Positions 7,525 through 16,510 of a stretch of 64,000 bases of DNA are shown piece by piece. Both the position numbers and the translations under genes were made by a program. Numbering within the stretch: position 1 is the first letter of the stretch; each line of letters opens with the position of its first letter. Under the pieces are notes generated by a model. It was given only the letters and a program-made list of their open reading frames with translations. It was not told the origin of the DNA and did no database searches. Source of the DNA: Arthrobacter sp. ISL-5 (GTDB lineage Bacteria; Actinomycetota; Actinomycetes; Actinomycetales; Micrococcaceae); the NCBI RefSeq assembly GCF_018613835.1, contig NZ_JAGGPM010000007.1:62001-126000 (forward strand), read 5' to 3'.

Positions 7525-10023
7525 TCACGGATGCGATTCCTCTGCTGCTTCGATGTCGATGATCCGGTGGATGGAGAGCACCCTTTCGGTGTCCTTGGCG
7601 GGGTCGAAGACCCTGACACGTCCGCCGGTTACGGAGACCGGAACAACGGTTTCCAGCTTCGCATTCCCGAGGCTGTCCACCACGTTCATGGTGACCCGCT
7701 GTTTGAGCCGGATGGCCCTCCGAAGCGTCTCAAGCCCCAGCTGCGTGGCTTCTTCGGCGCCGCCGGCAAAGGACGGATGCGCCCCGTTGGGGCCCGTTCC
7801 GGCCGCTGCGGCGTGGCTGCGGAGCACGGCGAGCTGGGCGTCCACGTCAGCGTCCGGCGGGGCCGTGCGGGGTGCGGTGTACACCGGGCGGGCGTTCCCT
7901 GGAAGCGGCGCGGTGCGGTTAAGGCGGACGACGGCGGAACCGGGTTCCTCGACGGCGGGCGAAAGTCCCAGCCCGCGCAGCACCAAGGCAGTCTGCCGCG
8001 GGGATGCGGTGGAAATCAGGACGGTGGGGGCGATCCGGACCAGGCCCAGCGACGACGCGGCTGCCTCACCGGCCAGTTCACCGAGGGCCGCCTCGTCGTC
8101 GCTCTGGATGAAGCTCGTCGCCGCGCCGACGCGCAGCTTGCCGTGCCGGGCGGCGGTGTCCTCCACGAGATACTGCAGCGGCTGCGGAACCGCGGTGGCT
8201 GAGTGCTGGCGGAGGAAACCGAGGATGGCGGCGGCGTCCTGCCCCGAGTCCAGCGCCCGCCGGATGGACGCCGCCGAGAACCGGTAGATGGTGGCCGGGC
8301 CCTGCCCTTCCGCGTCCGCCATCCGCAGCAGCCGTTCGCTCAGCTCCGGAGCCAGGTAGCCCGGCGCAACCGCGGTGAGGTCCGCCTGCAGGAGCACGTG
8401 GTTGAGTGCCGCAGGCAGGTGTTCGCCCAGGATGTCCATGGCGTCCTGGGGTGCCTCGGCGGCAATCGCTGCGCCCAGTTGGCTGAGCGCGCCGGAACCG
8501 ATCAGCCCGAGCATTTCCGCCTCTGCGAGGACCCCCCGGATCAGTGAGCTGAACCGGCGTGCCATGCGCGGCTGCGACCACTCGGCGCGCTGCAGCACGG
8601 CTTCGGCGTTGAGGACCGGGGCCGTCCCGTCGGGCGCTTCCGCCTCAAGGGTCAGCTCCTGCAGGATTTCCAGGATCCTCTTGCGGATGATGGGCGCATC
8701 GGATCGCTGGGCCTCTGCGGACAACGCATTGACCGTGGTGCCGGCGGCGGCCCGGTGGCTGGGAGGCCCCGAGGGCTGGCCGTTGATGGGCTGTCCTACC
8801 AGTGACGGGGCGCGCTCGCTGGCCAGCCAGGCGTTGACCAGCCACAGCCACTGTTCCTGCCGCGGCAGGCCCAGCCACTCCAGCTGGGGCGGCTGCACCC
8901 AGCAGGAGCTGTCCACATCCAGCCGGACCAGACCGGAAAGTGCGCAGAACTCCAGCAGCACCGCGGCCACCTGCGGGTCCACCCGCAGGGAATCGGCAAG
9001 CCGCCGCATTTCGCGGATGCCCACCCCGCCGCTCCGCAGGGTGGCCAGCGGTTGCTGGCGAACGGCGTAGAGAAGTTCGCCCGTGAGCCGAAGGGTCTCG
9101 GCGATGGCGCCGAGGGCGGCGTTGCGGCGAAGTCCGGCGGTGGTGGTGCCGAGAGTCGGCGCCGGGGGAGTCTGGGAGAAGTTGTCGATGACGGCGCCGC
9201 CCCGGAGCGACATGCCGACACTGTGCGGCAGCTCCACGTGCGCGGCGTCCAAGGGCACCAGAAGGCCGCGTGCCAATAGCCAGTCCACAGGGCCGACGTC
9301 GGACCCCTCGGCGGTCACGGACGCTTTCCGTTGCGCCTGGGGGACGGCACCCATGGCCCAGTTGCTGAATCTGGCGAGCAGCGCCGTCGTGCGCTCCGGA
9401 GCTGTGGCGAGAATTGCCCGCAGGGCCTCGGGGGAGGATGTCCAGTGCTGCAGCGCCAGGGCTGCCTCCATGGGGGTGGTGGCTGCCTGGATGTCGGCGC
9501 CGCTTCGGTGCAGTTCGCCGACGAGTTGGACCACGCGCTGGGCGAAGGCCGGCTGCAGCCGCACCAGTTCGGTATAGCTGCGGCCCAGCCCGGCCGGATA
9601 TATTCCGACGACGTCCTTGAGGCTGCCCACGGGGAGGTAGTACCGCTGCCTGTGCGCCGCCGGCCCTGCGCTGTGCGGCGGCTCGGCCCGGTGCACCAGC
9701 GCCAGCTCCTGCAGCGACAGCAGAATCCTTTCAACGGCTGCCACGGTTGAACCGGCGATCACTTTCTTAAGGACGGTGGCCGATGCGCTGTGGCCGGTGT
9801 CCGTATTCGTGCACAGGTGGAGGGTCTCGAGGACCTGCATCTGGGGCCGGTTCAGCCGTTCCAGGGCACGCTGCACGCTCACCCGTGCGCTGGCGCGGGC
9901 AGCCAGTGCGGCAAAGTCGGGAACACCGGGCGACATCAGGTCCGGCCGCGCAGCGAACAGGGCCCGCAGCGACTCATCGCTGCGTGCCTCCAGTTCCTTG
10001 CTCAGCGCACGAATGAGGGACAT
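7525..10023 (-). CDS. helicase-associated (XPB/Ssl2 N-terminal-like) domain protein
   Basis: An 832-residue protein found upstream of XPB in many actinobacteria. Its N-terminus (SLIRALSKELEARSDESLRALFAARPDL) starts a run of predicted winged helices. A helicase_C_3-like domain lies in the C-terminal third (LPAALNHVLLQADLTAVAPG, then TIYRFSAASIRRALDSGQDA). There is no Walker A or B motif, so it is not itself a helicase. It ends with a WYL-like or barrel segment (IRLKQRVTMNVVDSLGNAKL, VRVFDPAKD). The likely role, by context, is as an accessory or regulatory subunit for the neighbouring XPB motor; this is inferred, not shown. It starts ATG at 10023. Confidence 0.85.
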   Translation of the reverse strand: MSLIRALSKELEARSDESLRALFAARPDLMSPGVPDFAALAARASARVSVQRALERLNRPQMQVLETLHLCTNTDTGHSASATVLKKVIAGSTVAAVERILLSLQELALVHRAEPPHSAGPAAHRQRYYLPVGSLKDVVGIYPAGLGRSYTELVRLQPAFAQRVVQLVGELHRSGADIQAATTPMEAALALQHWTSSPEALRAILATAPERTTALLARFSNWAMGAVPQAQRKASVTAEGSDVGPVDWLLARGLLVPLDAAHVELPHSVGMSLRGGAVIDNFSQTPPAPTLGTTTAGLRRNAALGAIAETLRLTGELLYAVRQQPLATLRSGGVGIREMRRLADSLRVDPQVAAVLLEFCALSGLVRLDVDSSCWVQPPQLEWLGLPRQEQWLWLVNAWLASERAPSLVGQPINGQPSGPPSHRAAAGTTVNALSAEAQRSDAPIIRKRILEILQELTLEAEAPDGTAPVLNAEAVLQRAEWSQPRMARRFSSLIRGVLAEAEMLGLIGSGALSQLGAAIAAEAPQDAMDILGEHLPAALNHVLLQADLTAVAPGYLAPELSERLLRMADAEGQGPATIYRFSAASIRRALDSGQDAAAILGFLRQHSATAVPQPLQYLVEDTAARHGKLRVGAATSFIQSDDEAALGELAGEAAASSLGLVRIAPTVLISTASPRQTALVLRGLGLSPAVEEPGSAVVRLNRTAPLPGNARPVYTAPRTAPPDADVDAQLAVLRSHAAAAGTGPNGAHPSFAGGAEEATQLGLETLRRAIRLKQRVTMNVVDSLGNAKLETVVPVSVTGGRVRVFDPAKDTERVLSIHRIIDIEAAEESHP

Positions 10024-10033
10024 CAGTCCAACG

Positions 10034-10267
10034 TTACCGCCCGCCGGGGTTTCCCGCCCGGCGGCGGGCTGCGACGCCGTCGATTATCAGGATGAGCATC
10101 AGAAGGAAAGCAGCCGGAAGCCCGTAGAGAGCCGTGGAGGTGATCCACTGCGGCGCGGCCTGGCCGCCGAAGGCCGTGGCCATCACCGTTCCGACGGCCA
10201 CGAGGGAAAGCACGGCGAGGACCGCTGCGGCGATCATCAGCGGACGCCGGAAACGCGTGGGTATCAT
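10034..10267 (-). CDS. small two-helix membrane protein
   Basis: A 77-residue protein with two hydrophobic helices (about 8-32 and 43-64), a basic N-terminus (MIPTRFRRPL) and a basic, Gly-rich C-terminus (ARRRAGNPGGR). It is 10 bases upstream of the helicase-associated gene in the same direction, so it could head that operon. I do not recognise a named family; the membrane topology and coding character support it as a real gene. Confidence 0.65.
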   Translation of the reverse strand: MIPTRFRRPLMIAAAVLAVLSLVAVGTVMATAFGGQAAPQWITSTALYGLPAAFLLMLILIIDGVAARRRAGNPGGR

Positions 10268-10448
10268 GCCGTAACGCTAACAGTCCGGCCGCGGCCGCGC
10301 CGCAAAGCAGGATAACGGGGCCAATCAGGATAACCTTGAGTAACAGACCAACATGGACCAGGCCGTCATGCCCTGAACCCGCACATCAGTGTGGATGCGG
10401 TGATGGCCGGACATGTCTCAGAACGTCAGAACGAAGAAGGTTGATTAC

Positions 10449-10832
10449 GTGCCTACCGGCAAGGTCAAGTGGTATGACAAGGACAAGGGTTTCGGATTCC
10501 TCGCAGGCGAGGACGGGCAGGAAGTGTTCCTCCCCAAGTCTGCCCTCCCCGAGGGCATCACGGAACTGAAGGCCGGCACCCGCGTCGAGTTCGGCGTCGC
10601 AGACGGCCGTAAGGGCGCCCAGGCCCTGGGCCTGCGCGTCCTCGATAAGACGCCGTCCATCGCCAAGGCAAAGCGTCCCAGCGCCAAGGACCTCGCTCCG
10701 CTGGTCCAGGACCTCGTGACGGTCCTGGACAACCTGTCGGGAACCCTGTCGGCGGGCAAATACCCGGAGGGCAACAAGGGCAAGGCCATCGCCACCGCCC
10801 TGCGTAAGGTTGCCGACGAGCTGGACGCTTAG
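10449..10832 (+). CDS. CspA-family cold-shock protein with C-terminal extension
   Basis: A 127-residue protein. Residues 1-66 are a cold-shock OB fold that binds single-stranded RNA or DNA, with RNP1 (KGFGFL) and RNP2 (EVFLP) aromatic patches. The remaining ~60 residues (PSAKDLAPLVQDLVTVLDNL, then GKAIATALRKVADELDA) form a helical extension seen in actinobacterial relatives and not in 67-residue CspA. I prefer GTG 10449 (VPTGKVKWYDKDKG), which has GAAGAAGG eight bases upstream and lands at the usual family start; an in-frame ATG at 10413 would add 12 residues. It is closely followed by the DUF3027 gene. Confidence 0.92.
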   Translation: MPTGKVKWYDKDKGFGFLAGEDGQEVFLPKSALPEGITELKAGTRVEFGVADGRKGAQALGLRVLDKTPSIAKAKRPSAKDLAPLVQDLVTVLDNLSGTLSAGKYPEGNKGKAIATALRKVADELDA

Positions 10833-10839
10833 GCCCCTG

Positions 10840-11400
10840 ATGAACCCGGAACCTGAACAGGCCGAAGCCAAGGCGGAGTCCAAAGCGCCCAAACGGCGCG
10901 CCGGCGTCCCTGTGTGGCGCACGGGCAAACCGGACGCCGTGCTGGCTGCGGCCGTGGACGTCGCCAGGGCCGCCGTCGAAGGCATTGCGAAGGCGTCCGA
11001 AATCGGCGAGCACCTGGCTGCCCGCACCGAGGGCGACCGCGTGGTGACGCACCTCTTTGAATCGCGGCTGCCCGGTTATGGCGGCTGGCAGTGGTACGCC
11101 GTCCTGACCCGCAACTCGCGGTCCAAGGTGATCACCGTGAACGAACTCGGCCTGCTCCCCTCCGAGGACTCAATCCTCGCGCCGGAGTGGGTGCCGTGGG
11201 CCGAGCGGGTCCGCCCCGAGGACGCCCGCGAGGAGGACGCGCCTGAGGACGGCGCTCCCGAGGAGAACGCTGCCGAGGAAAGCGCTGCCGCGGCTGGCGG
11301 CGGGACTTCCGCGGCGGCCGGCGAGGCCGCTGACGAAGCGGTCCAGGATGAGGCGGCCGCCGACCCTGACAGCCTCCCGGAGACTCACTGGCGGGGCTGA
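10840..11400 (+). CDS. DUF3027 domain protein
   Basis: A 186-residue protein with the DUF3027 core at about 18-115 (TGKPDAVLAAAVDVARAA, HLFESRLPGYGGWQWYAVL, VNELGLLPSEDSILAPEWVPW). After the core comes an acidic, Ala/Glu-rich tail (EDAREEDAPEDGAPEENAAE) that is probably disordered. It directly follows the cold-shock gene (7 bases between stop and ATG), the usual actinobacterial arrangement, and may depend on its translation, since no good ribosome-binding site is visible. The function is unknown. Confidence 0.85.
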   Translation: MNPEPEQAEAKAESKAPKRRAGVPVWRTGKPDAVLAAAVDVARAAVEGIAKASEIGEHLAARTEGDRVVTHLFESRLPGYGGWQWYAVLTRNSRSKVITVNELGLLPSEDSILAPEWVPWAERVRPEDAREEDAPEDGAPEENAAEESAAAAGGGTSAAAGEAADEAVQDEAAADPDSLPETHWRG

Positions 11401-11446
11401 TCGCACCGTTGGGATCATCCGGGATTGAGTTCTCCGAAGGCCGGCC

Positions 11447-11954
11447 ATGATGTCCAGCTTCAGATCCCTGCATATCCTCAACTACCGCATCTGGTTCATC
11501 GGCGCGCTCATCTCCAACATCGGGACGTGGGTGCAGCGGACCGCGCAGGACTGGCTCGTCTTTGACCACCTGACCGCGCACGACGCCGGCGCCATGGGCG
11601 TCACCACGGCGCTCCAGCTGGGACCCTTGCCCGGATGATCGGACCGGCCGTGGCTGGCGTCCTCACGGTCGCGGTGGGGCCGGGGTGGGTGTTCCTGATC
11701 AACACCGTCACGTTCCTGGCGCTGCTGGCCAGCCTGTGGAAAATCCCGACGGCGTCACTCAGGCCGCTGCCCAGGGCGGCGGCGGCCAAAGGCCGCATCA
11801 GGGAAGGCCTGCGCTATGTGCGGGTCCGGGTGAACCGTCAGCCGCGGGCCTGCCCCGGTTGCGGCTCGTCTCGATGGCCGGAGCGGACCCCCAGGCCGGA
11901 ACGGCAAACGGCGCCGGCCGGGACGCAAGCCCGGACGACGCCGTCGAACGCTGA
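11447..11954 (+). pseudogene. decayed MFS transporter (MFS_3/EntS-like)
   Basis: The first 60 codons (FRSLHILNYRIWFIGALISN, IGTWVQRTAQDWLVFDHLTA, GVTTALQLGPLP) match the N-terminus of MFS_3 exporters, then hit a stop at 11636. In the next frame from 11635 the sequence resumes far downstream in the protein (MIGPAVAGVLTVAVGPGWVF, LINTVTFLALLASLWKIP, GRIREGLRYVRVR), so roughly a hundred residues carrying TM2 to TM4 are missing. After about 11835 the match is lost; a third frame (RLRLVSMAGADPQAG) runs to a stop at 11954 and may be the remnant C-terminus. A normal relative has about 400 residues and 12 helices. It is an internally deleted, truncated remnant. Confidence 0.8.
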
Positions 11955-11991
11955 CGCCCAAAGGCGCCACCGCTTATCTGAGGGAATGGGG

Positions 11992-13464
<1,473 letters not shown>

Positions 13465-14160
13465 ATGACGGATCTGATCGACACCACGGAGATGTATCTT
13501 CGGACCATTTTGGAGCTTGAAGAAGAGAACATCGTGGCGCTCCGGGCACGAATCGCCGAACGGCTTCGCCACTCCGGGCCCACGGTGTCCCAGACCATCG
13601 GCAGAATGGAACGCGACGGGCTGGTGGTTGTTTCCGGCGACCGTCACCTCGAACTGACCGAAGCCGGCCGGAAGCGCGCCACCGAAGTCATGCGCAAGCA
13701 CCGCCTTGCCGAGCGGCTCCTCGCCGATGTCATCGGCCTGGACTGGGCGTACGTCCACGACGAAGCCTGCCGCTGGGAGCACGTCATGAGCGAACGGGTG
13801 GAGCGCAGGATATTCGAACTGCTCAACCATCCGACGGAGTCGCCCTACGGCAATCCGATTCCCGGGCTGGCGGCGCTCGGCGGACAGCCGTCGCATGCCT
13901 TCTCGGACGGGGTTCTGAACCTCCTCGACGCAATGGCCGGCTACGGGCCGGACTCCCGCGTGACCGTCAGCAGGCTGGCGGAACCGATCCAGGTTGAGCC
14001 TGAACTGCTGGTCCAGCTGGACGAAGGCGGAATCCGTCCCGGGGCCTCGGTGTCGCTCGAGCGCGTGGGGGAGTACATCTCCGTGCGCGTCCCCGGGTTC
14101 GAAGGCGCGCTGGAGCTGCCACCCGAAGTGGCCGCCCACGTCTTCGTTCGCGTAAGCTAA
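13465..14160 (+). CDS. ideR: DtxR/IdeR-family iron-dependent repressor
   Basis: A 231-residue regulator with the three DtxR domains: winged helix (1-75, recognition helix SGPTVSQTIGRMERDG), dimerisation/metal-binding (76-140) and a C-terminal SH3-like domain (150-231). The metal ligands match DtxR numbering exactly: M10, H79, E83, H98, C102, E105 and H106 (HDEACRWEHVMS). Cys at 102 favours the iron (DtxR/IdeR) rather than manganese (MntR) class. It should repress iron uptake and induce storage genes when loaded with Fe(II); none of these targets is in the window. Start ATG 13465. Confidence 0.93.
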   Translation: MTDLIDTTEMYLRTILELEEENIVALRARIAERLRHSGPTVSQTIGRMERDGLVVVSGDRHLELTEAGRKRATEVMRKHRLAERLLADVIGLDWAYVHDEACRWEHVMSERVERRIFELLNHPTESPYGNPIPGLAALGGQPSHAFSDGVLNLLDAMAGYGPDSRVTVSRLAEPIQVEPELLVQLDEGGIRPGASVSLERVGEYISVRVPGFEGALELPPEVAAHVFVRVS

Positions 14161-14260
14161 AGCCGCAGAGTACGCAGGTTGTCTGACATCAGGTGGCAGG
14201 ATGCCCTACGACTTTTGCACAGGCAAGATAACGGAATTATTACTGCGCAGCTTAATCACC

Positions 14261-14266
14261 TATAGT
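14261..14266 (+). promoter_or_regulatory. possible -10 element for the M23 peptidase transcript
   Basis: TATAGT lies in an AT-rich patch 35 bases before the riboswitch. No convincing -35 was found at 16-18 bases. Confidence 0.35.
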
Positions 14267-14300
14267 TAAAAAGCAGCGCCGATACTAAAGCGTTACCTGA

Positions 14301-14532
14301 TCTGGAGCCGAACTCTGCCAGCGGATCAGTAGCACGAGTCACCTAATGGCAGAGGCGGGGGAACCACAAGCGGCTGTTGAAAAACAGCCTTGGGGTGAAG
14401 TCCGCAGCAGCAAGCCACTTTCCGCAGAAGGAATCTCCCGGGATACTCCTGTGCCGAAAAGCTTGTCACGGCGGACCGGGTCGAAGATCTCTCTGACCCG
14501 AATCCGACAGCTAACTTCGCAGGCTATCCAGA
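14301..14532 (+). promoter_or_regulatory. c-di-AMP (ydaO-yuaA) riboswitch ahead of the M23 peptidase
   Basis: The leader carries the conserved ydaO blocks in order: CTCTGCC (14313), GGGGGAACCA (about 14363), TTGGGGTGAA (about 14390), then AATCCGACAGCTAAC and TTCGCAGGC (about 14500-14524). P1 can form between TCTGGAGCC (14301-14309) and GGCTATCCAGA (14522-14532). The 3' strand of P1 touches the ribosome-binding site GAGAGG (14531-14536), so ligand binding could mask translation directly. In actinobacteria these riboswitches turn off cell-wall hydrolase genes at high c-di-AMP. Confidence 0.9.
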
Positions 14533-14545
14533 GAGGAAACAGTTC

Positions 14546-15370
14546 TTGACCATGCAGCATGCCCGGGGCCGCCGCCGCGCGACAGGTCCCGCTACGGAGC
14601 CGCGCCTCCCCGAAGCCTTCTCCGCGGACCGCCCCAGGGATGCGCAGCGCGAAGCCCGGCGGCGCCGCGGCCCGTTCCGCCAAGTCACGGACTTTGCCGC
14701 AGCCAGCGGAGTCGGCCAGAAAGCCGGAGTCGCCCTCGCGGCCACTGGTCTTCTGCTGACCGTTACCGTTCCTGCCACCAGCCCCGTCATGGCCACTGGG
14801 GAGCAGGGCTCAACGTCCGCTTCCCTTGCCTCGCCCGCCCAGCCGGAAGTCTCCGCTGAAGCTGCCGCCCAGGTGGATTTCAGCCGCACTTCCGTATCCA
14901 CCCAGGGTGATCCCGACGGCAAACTCAAGCAGCTCCTGAGTGCTCAGTCCGCGGGCAGCATTTCCCGGGAGGCGTCAACCGGCAGCCTCGGCTCGCCTCT
15001 CGAAACCCTGATCAAGTCCTCGCCCTTTGGCTACCGTGTGAGCCCCATTACGGGCGGCGTGGGTGAGTTCCACCGCGGCCAGGACTTTGCGGCCGAGTGC
15101 GGCACGTCTGTGTTTGCAGCCGCCAGCGGCACGGTGACCTTCGCCGGCTGGCACCCCTACGGCGGCGGCAACCGCGTTGTCATCGACCACGGCAACGGCC
15201 TGGAGACCACCTACAACCACCTGTCGTCATCCAGCGTCCAGGTCGGCCAGAAGGTCAACAGGGGCGATGTGGTGGCCCTCAGCGGGACCACCGGCGCCTC
15301 CACCGGCTGCCACCTCCACTTCGAGGTGATGGTCAACGGCGACGTCGTTGACCCCACCGGCTGGCTCTAA
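14546..15370 (+). CDS. secreted M23 (LytM-type) peptidoglycan metalloendopeptidase
   Basis: A 274-residue exported enzyme expected to cut peptide cross-links in peptidoglycan. A long basic cytoplasmic prefix (1-50) precedes a hydrophobic signal/anchor helix (GVALAATGLLLTVTVPATSP), then a ~70-residue linker. The M23 domain runs from about 150 to the end. Zinc ligands are visible as H and D in FHRGQDFA and the HxH motif in GCHLHFEVMV; GLETTYNHLS is also typical. TTG 14546 is chosen because GAGAGG lies nine bases upstream; ATG 14552 is too far from it. Expression is under the c-di-AMP riboswitch. Confidence 0.93.
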   Translation: MTMQHARGRRRATGPATEPRLPEAFSADRPRDAQREARRRRGPFRQVTDFAAASGVGQKAGVALAATGLLLTVTVPATSPVMATGEQGSTSASLASPAQPEVSAEAAAQVDFSRTSVSTQGDPDGKLKQLLSAQSAGSISREASTGSLGSPLETLIKSSPFGYRVSPITGGVGEFHRGQDFAAECGTSVFAAASGTVTFAGWHPYGGGNRVVIDHGNGLETTYNHLSSSSVQVGQKVNRGDVVALSGTTGASTGCHLHFEVMVNGDVVDPTGWL

Positions 15371-15421
15371 GCCAAGCCGATGGAGTGCTCTCTCATTCTT
15401 GTGACACGCCGTGACCTGAAT

Positions 15422-15450
15422 GTGACATTCACTCCCAACTGCTGTACCGT
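15422..15450 (+). promoter_or_regulatory. predicted promoter of the NlpC/P60 transcript
   Basis: -35 GTGACA (15422-15427), 17-base spacer, -10 TACCGT (15445-15450). The predicted start near 15457 coincides with the beginning of a stable 10-bp hairpin. Confidence 0.45.
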
Positions 15451-15457
15451 CTAAAGC

Positions 15458-15482
15458 GCGTCAACTTTTCCGAAGTTGACGC
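15458..15482 (+). other. 5'-terminal hairpin in the NlpC/P60 leader
   Basis: GCGTCAACTT (15458-15467) pairs perfectly with AAGTTGACGC (15473-15482) across a 5-base loop. It lies between the predicted promoter and the riboswitch and would form the extreme 5' end of the mRNA, as a stabiliser or an extra regulatory element. Confidence 0.55.
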
Positions 15483-15491
15483 TCTTGAGTG

Positions 15492-15667
15492 GATTGCCTA
15501 ACTCTGCCACCGCTCAAGGTCCGTTCGCATTACATCGTCTGGCAGGGGCGGGGGAACCAATTTTGGTCTTCGCAAGAAGACCTTGGGGTTAAGTCGCAAA
15601 GCTTCCCAGGAAGCCGAGCGGCCGGGTGACTCCCATCCGAATCCGACAGCTCACCTCGTAGGCATTG
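15492..15667 (+). promoter_or_regulatory. second c-di-AMP (ydaO-yuaA) riboswitch
   Basis: The same conserved blocks as the first: ACTCTGCC (15501), GGGGGAACCA (about 15551), TTGGGGTTAAG (about 15583), AATCCGACAGCTCACC and TCGTAGGC (about 15640-15663). P1 pairs ATTGCCT (about 15493) with AGGCATT (about 15660). The ribosome-binding site GGGAGAGG (15667-15674) abuts the 3' end. Confidence 0.9.
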
Positions 15668-15682
15668 GGAGAGGCTACCTTC

Positions 15683-16411
15683 GTGTCTTCACGCCACAAT
15701 CTTGCGCGCCACCGTGCGCAAACGGTTCGTATGAACCCGTTGGACTCCGTGTCCAAGGCAGTAAGCGTCAACGCCGGCACAGTAGGTCGCCAGGCAGCTG
15801 TTATCGCAGCTGCTTCAGGGCTCATCCTGAGCATTGGCATGCCGGCTAACGCCGCCGACGCCAATATCGGTGTCTCCGCCTCCGCGGAGTCCGGTTCACA
15901 GGCTGCACAGCTTGCTGTGACCGCCGCGCCCACCGCAACTGTCTCCTTCGAGCGTCCCGCCGTCACCACCGAGGCCGCCCCCGTCACCGAAACCCTCGCC
16001 GCGCAGTCCAGCGACGAGAGCGCGGCTGAAGGGTCCATCACCGCGAAGGCTGACAAGTTGACCGACGCCGCGAAGTCCGCTGCGGCTTCGGGGCTGGCAG
16101 GCATCGCCTACACCGGAATCGGCAGCCCGTACGTCTGGGGCGGCACCACTCCCAGCGGTTGGGACTGCTCCGGCTTCACCCAGTGGGTCTACGCGCAGGC
16201 CGGCATCAGCATTCCCCGCGTCAATGCGTGGAACGCCATGACGCCCACCTCAACGCCCGCCCCCGGCGACCTGGTCATGCAGAACGGCGGCGCCCACGTG
16301 GGCATCTACGTCGGCAACGGCATGATGATCAGCGCGCTGAACCCCTCGCAGGGCACAATCCTGCACGCAGTGTCCGCCACGGGCACTTCTTCGTTTTACA
16401 CCCTTCGCTAA
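15683..16411 (+). CDS. secreted NlpC/P60 cysteine peptidase
   Basis: A 242-residue exported protein. N-terminal basic segment (SSRHNLARHRAQTVRMNPLD), hydrophobic signal (GRQAAVIAAASGLILSIGMP, A-N-A cleavage region), Ala/Thr/Glu-rich linker, then the NlpC/P60 domain from about 135. The catalytic Cys is in GWDCSGFTQWVY and the His in GGAHVGIYVGNGM. This family cleaves D-Glu to diamino-acid links in stem peptides. The GTG at 15683 has GGGAGAGG upstream. It has a paralogue immediately downstream and is under the second c-di-AMP riboswitch. Confidence 0.93.
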   Translation: MSSRHNLARHRAQTVRMNPLDSVSKAVSVNAGTVGRQAAVIAAASGLILSIGMPANAADANIGVSASAESGSQAAQLAVTAAPTATVSFERPAVTTEAAPVTETLAAQSSDESAAEGSITAKADKLTDAAKSAAASGLAGIAYTGIGSPYVWGGTTPSGWDCSGFTQWVYAQAGISIPRVNAWNAMTPTSTPAPGDLVMQNGGAHVGIYVGNGMMISALNPSQGTILHAVSATGTSSFYTLR

Positions 16412-16424
16412 GAACCCCATTCGA

Positions 16425-16459
16425 GACGATCCGGCATACCCCCAAGATGCCGGCGCGTC
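16425..16459 (+). terminator. hairpin between the two NlpC-like genes
   Basis: GACGATCCGGCAT (16425-16437) pairs with ATGCCGGCGCGTC (16447-16459) with a two-base internal mismatch. There is no U tract, so it is an attenuator or processing signal rather than a strong terminator. Confidence 0.45.
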
Positions 16460-16510
16460 GCTAAACCACGGCCTGCTACCGCGGACCGTGGAACACGAAA
16501 GAGAGAAACC

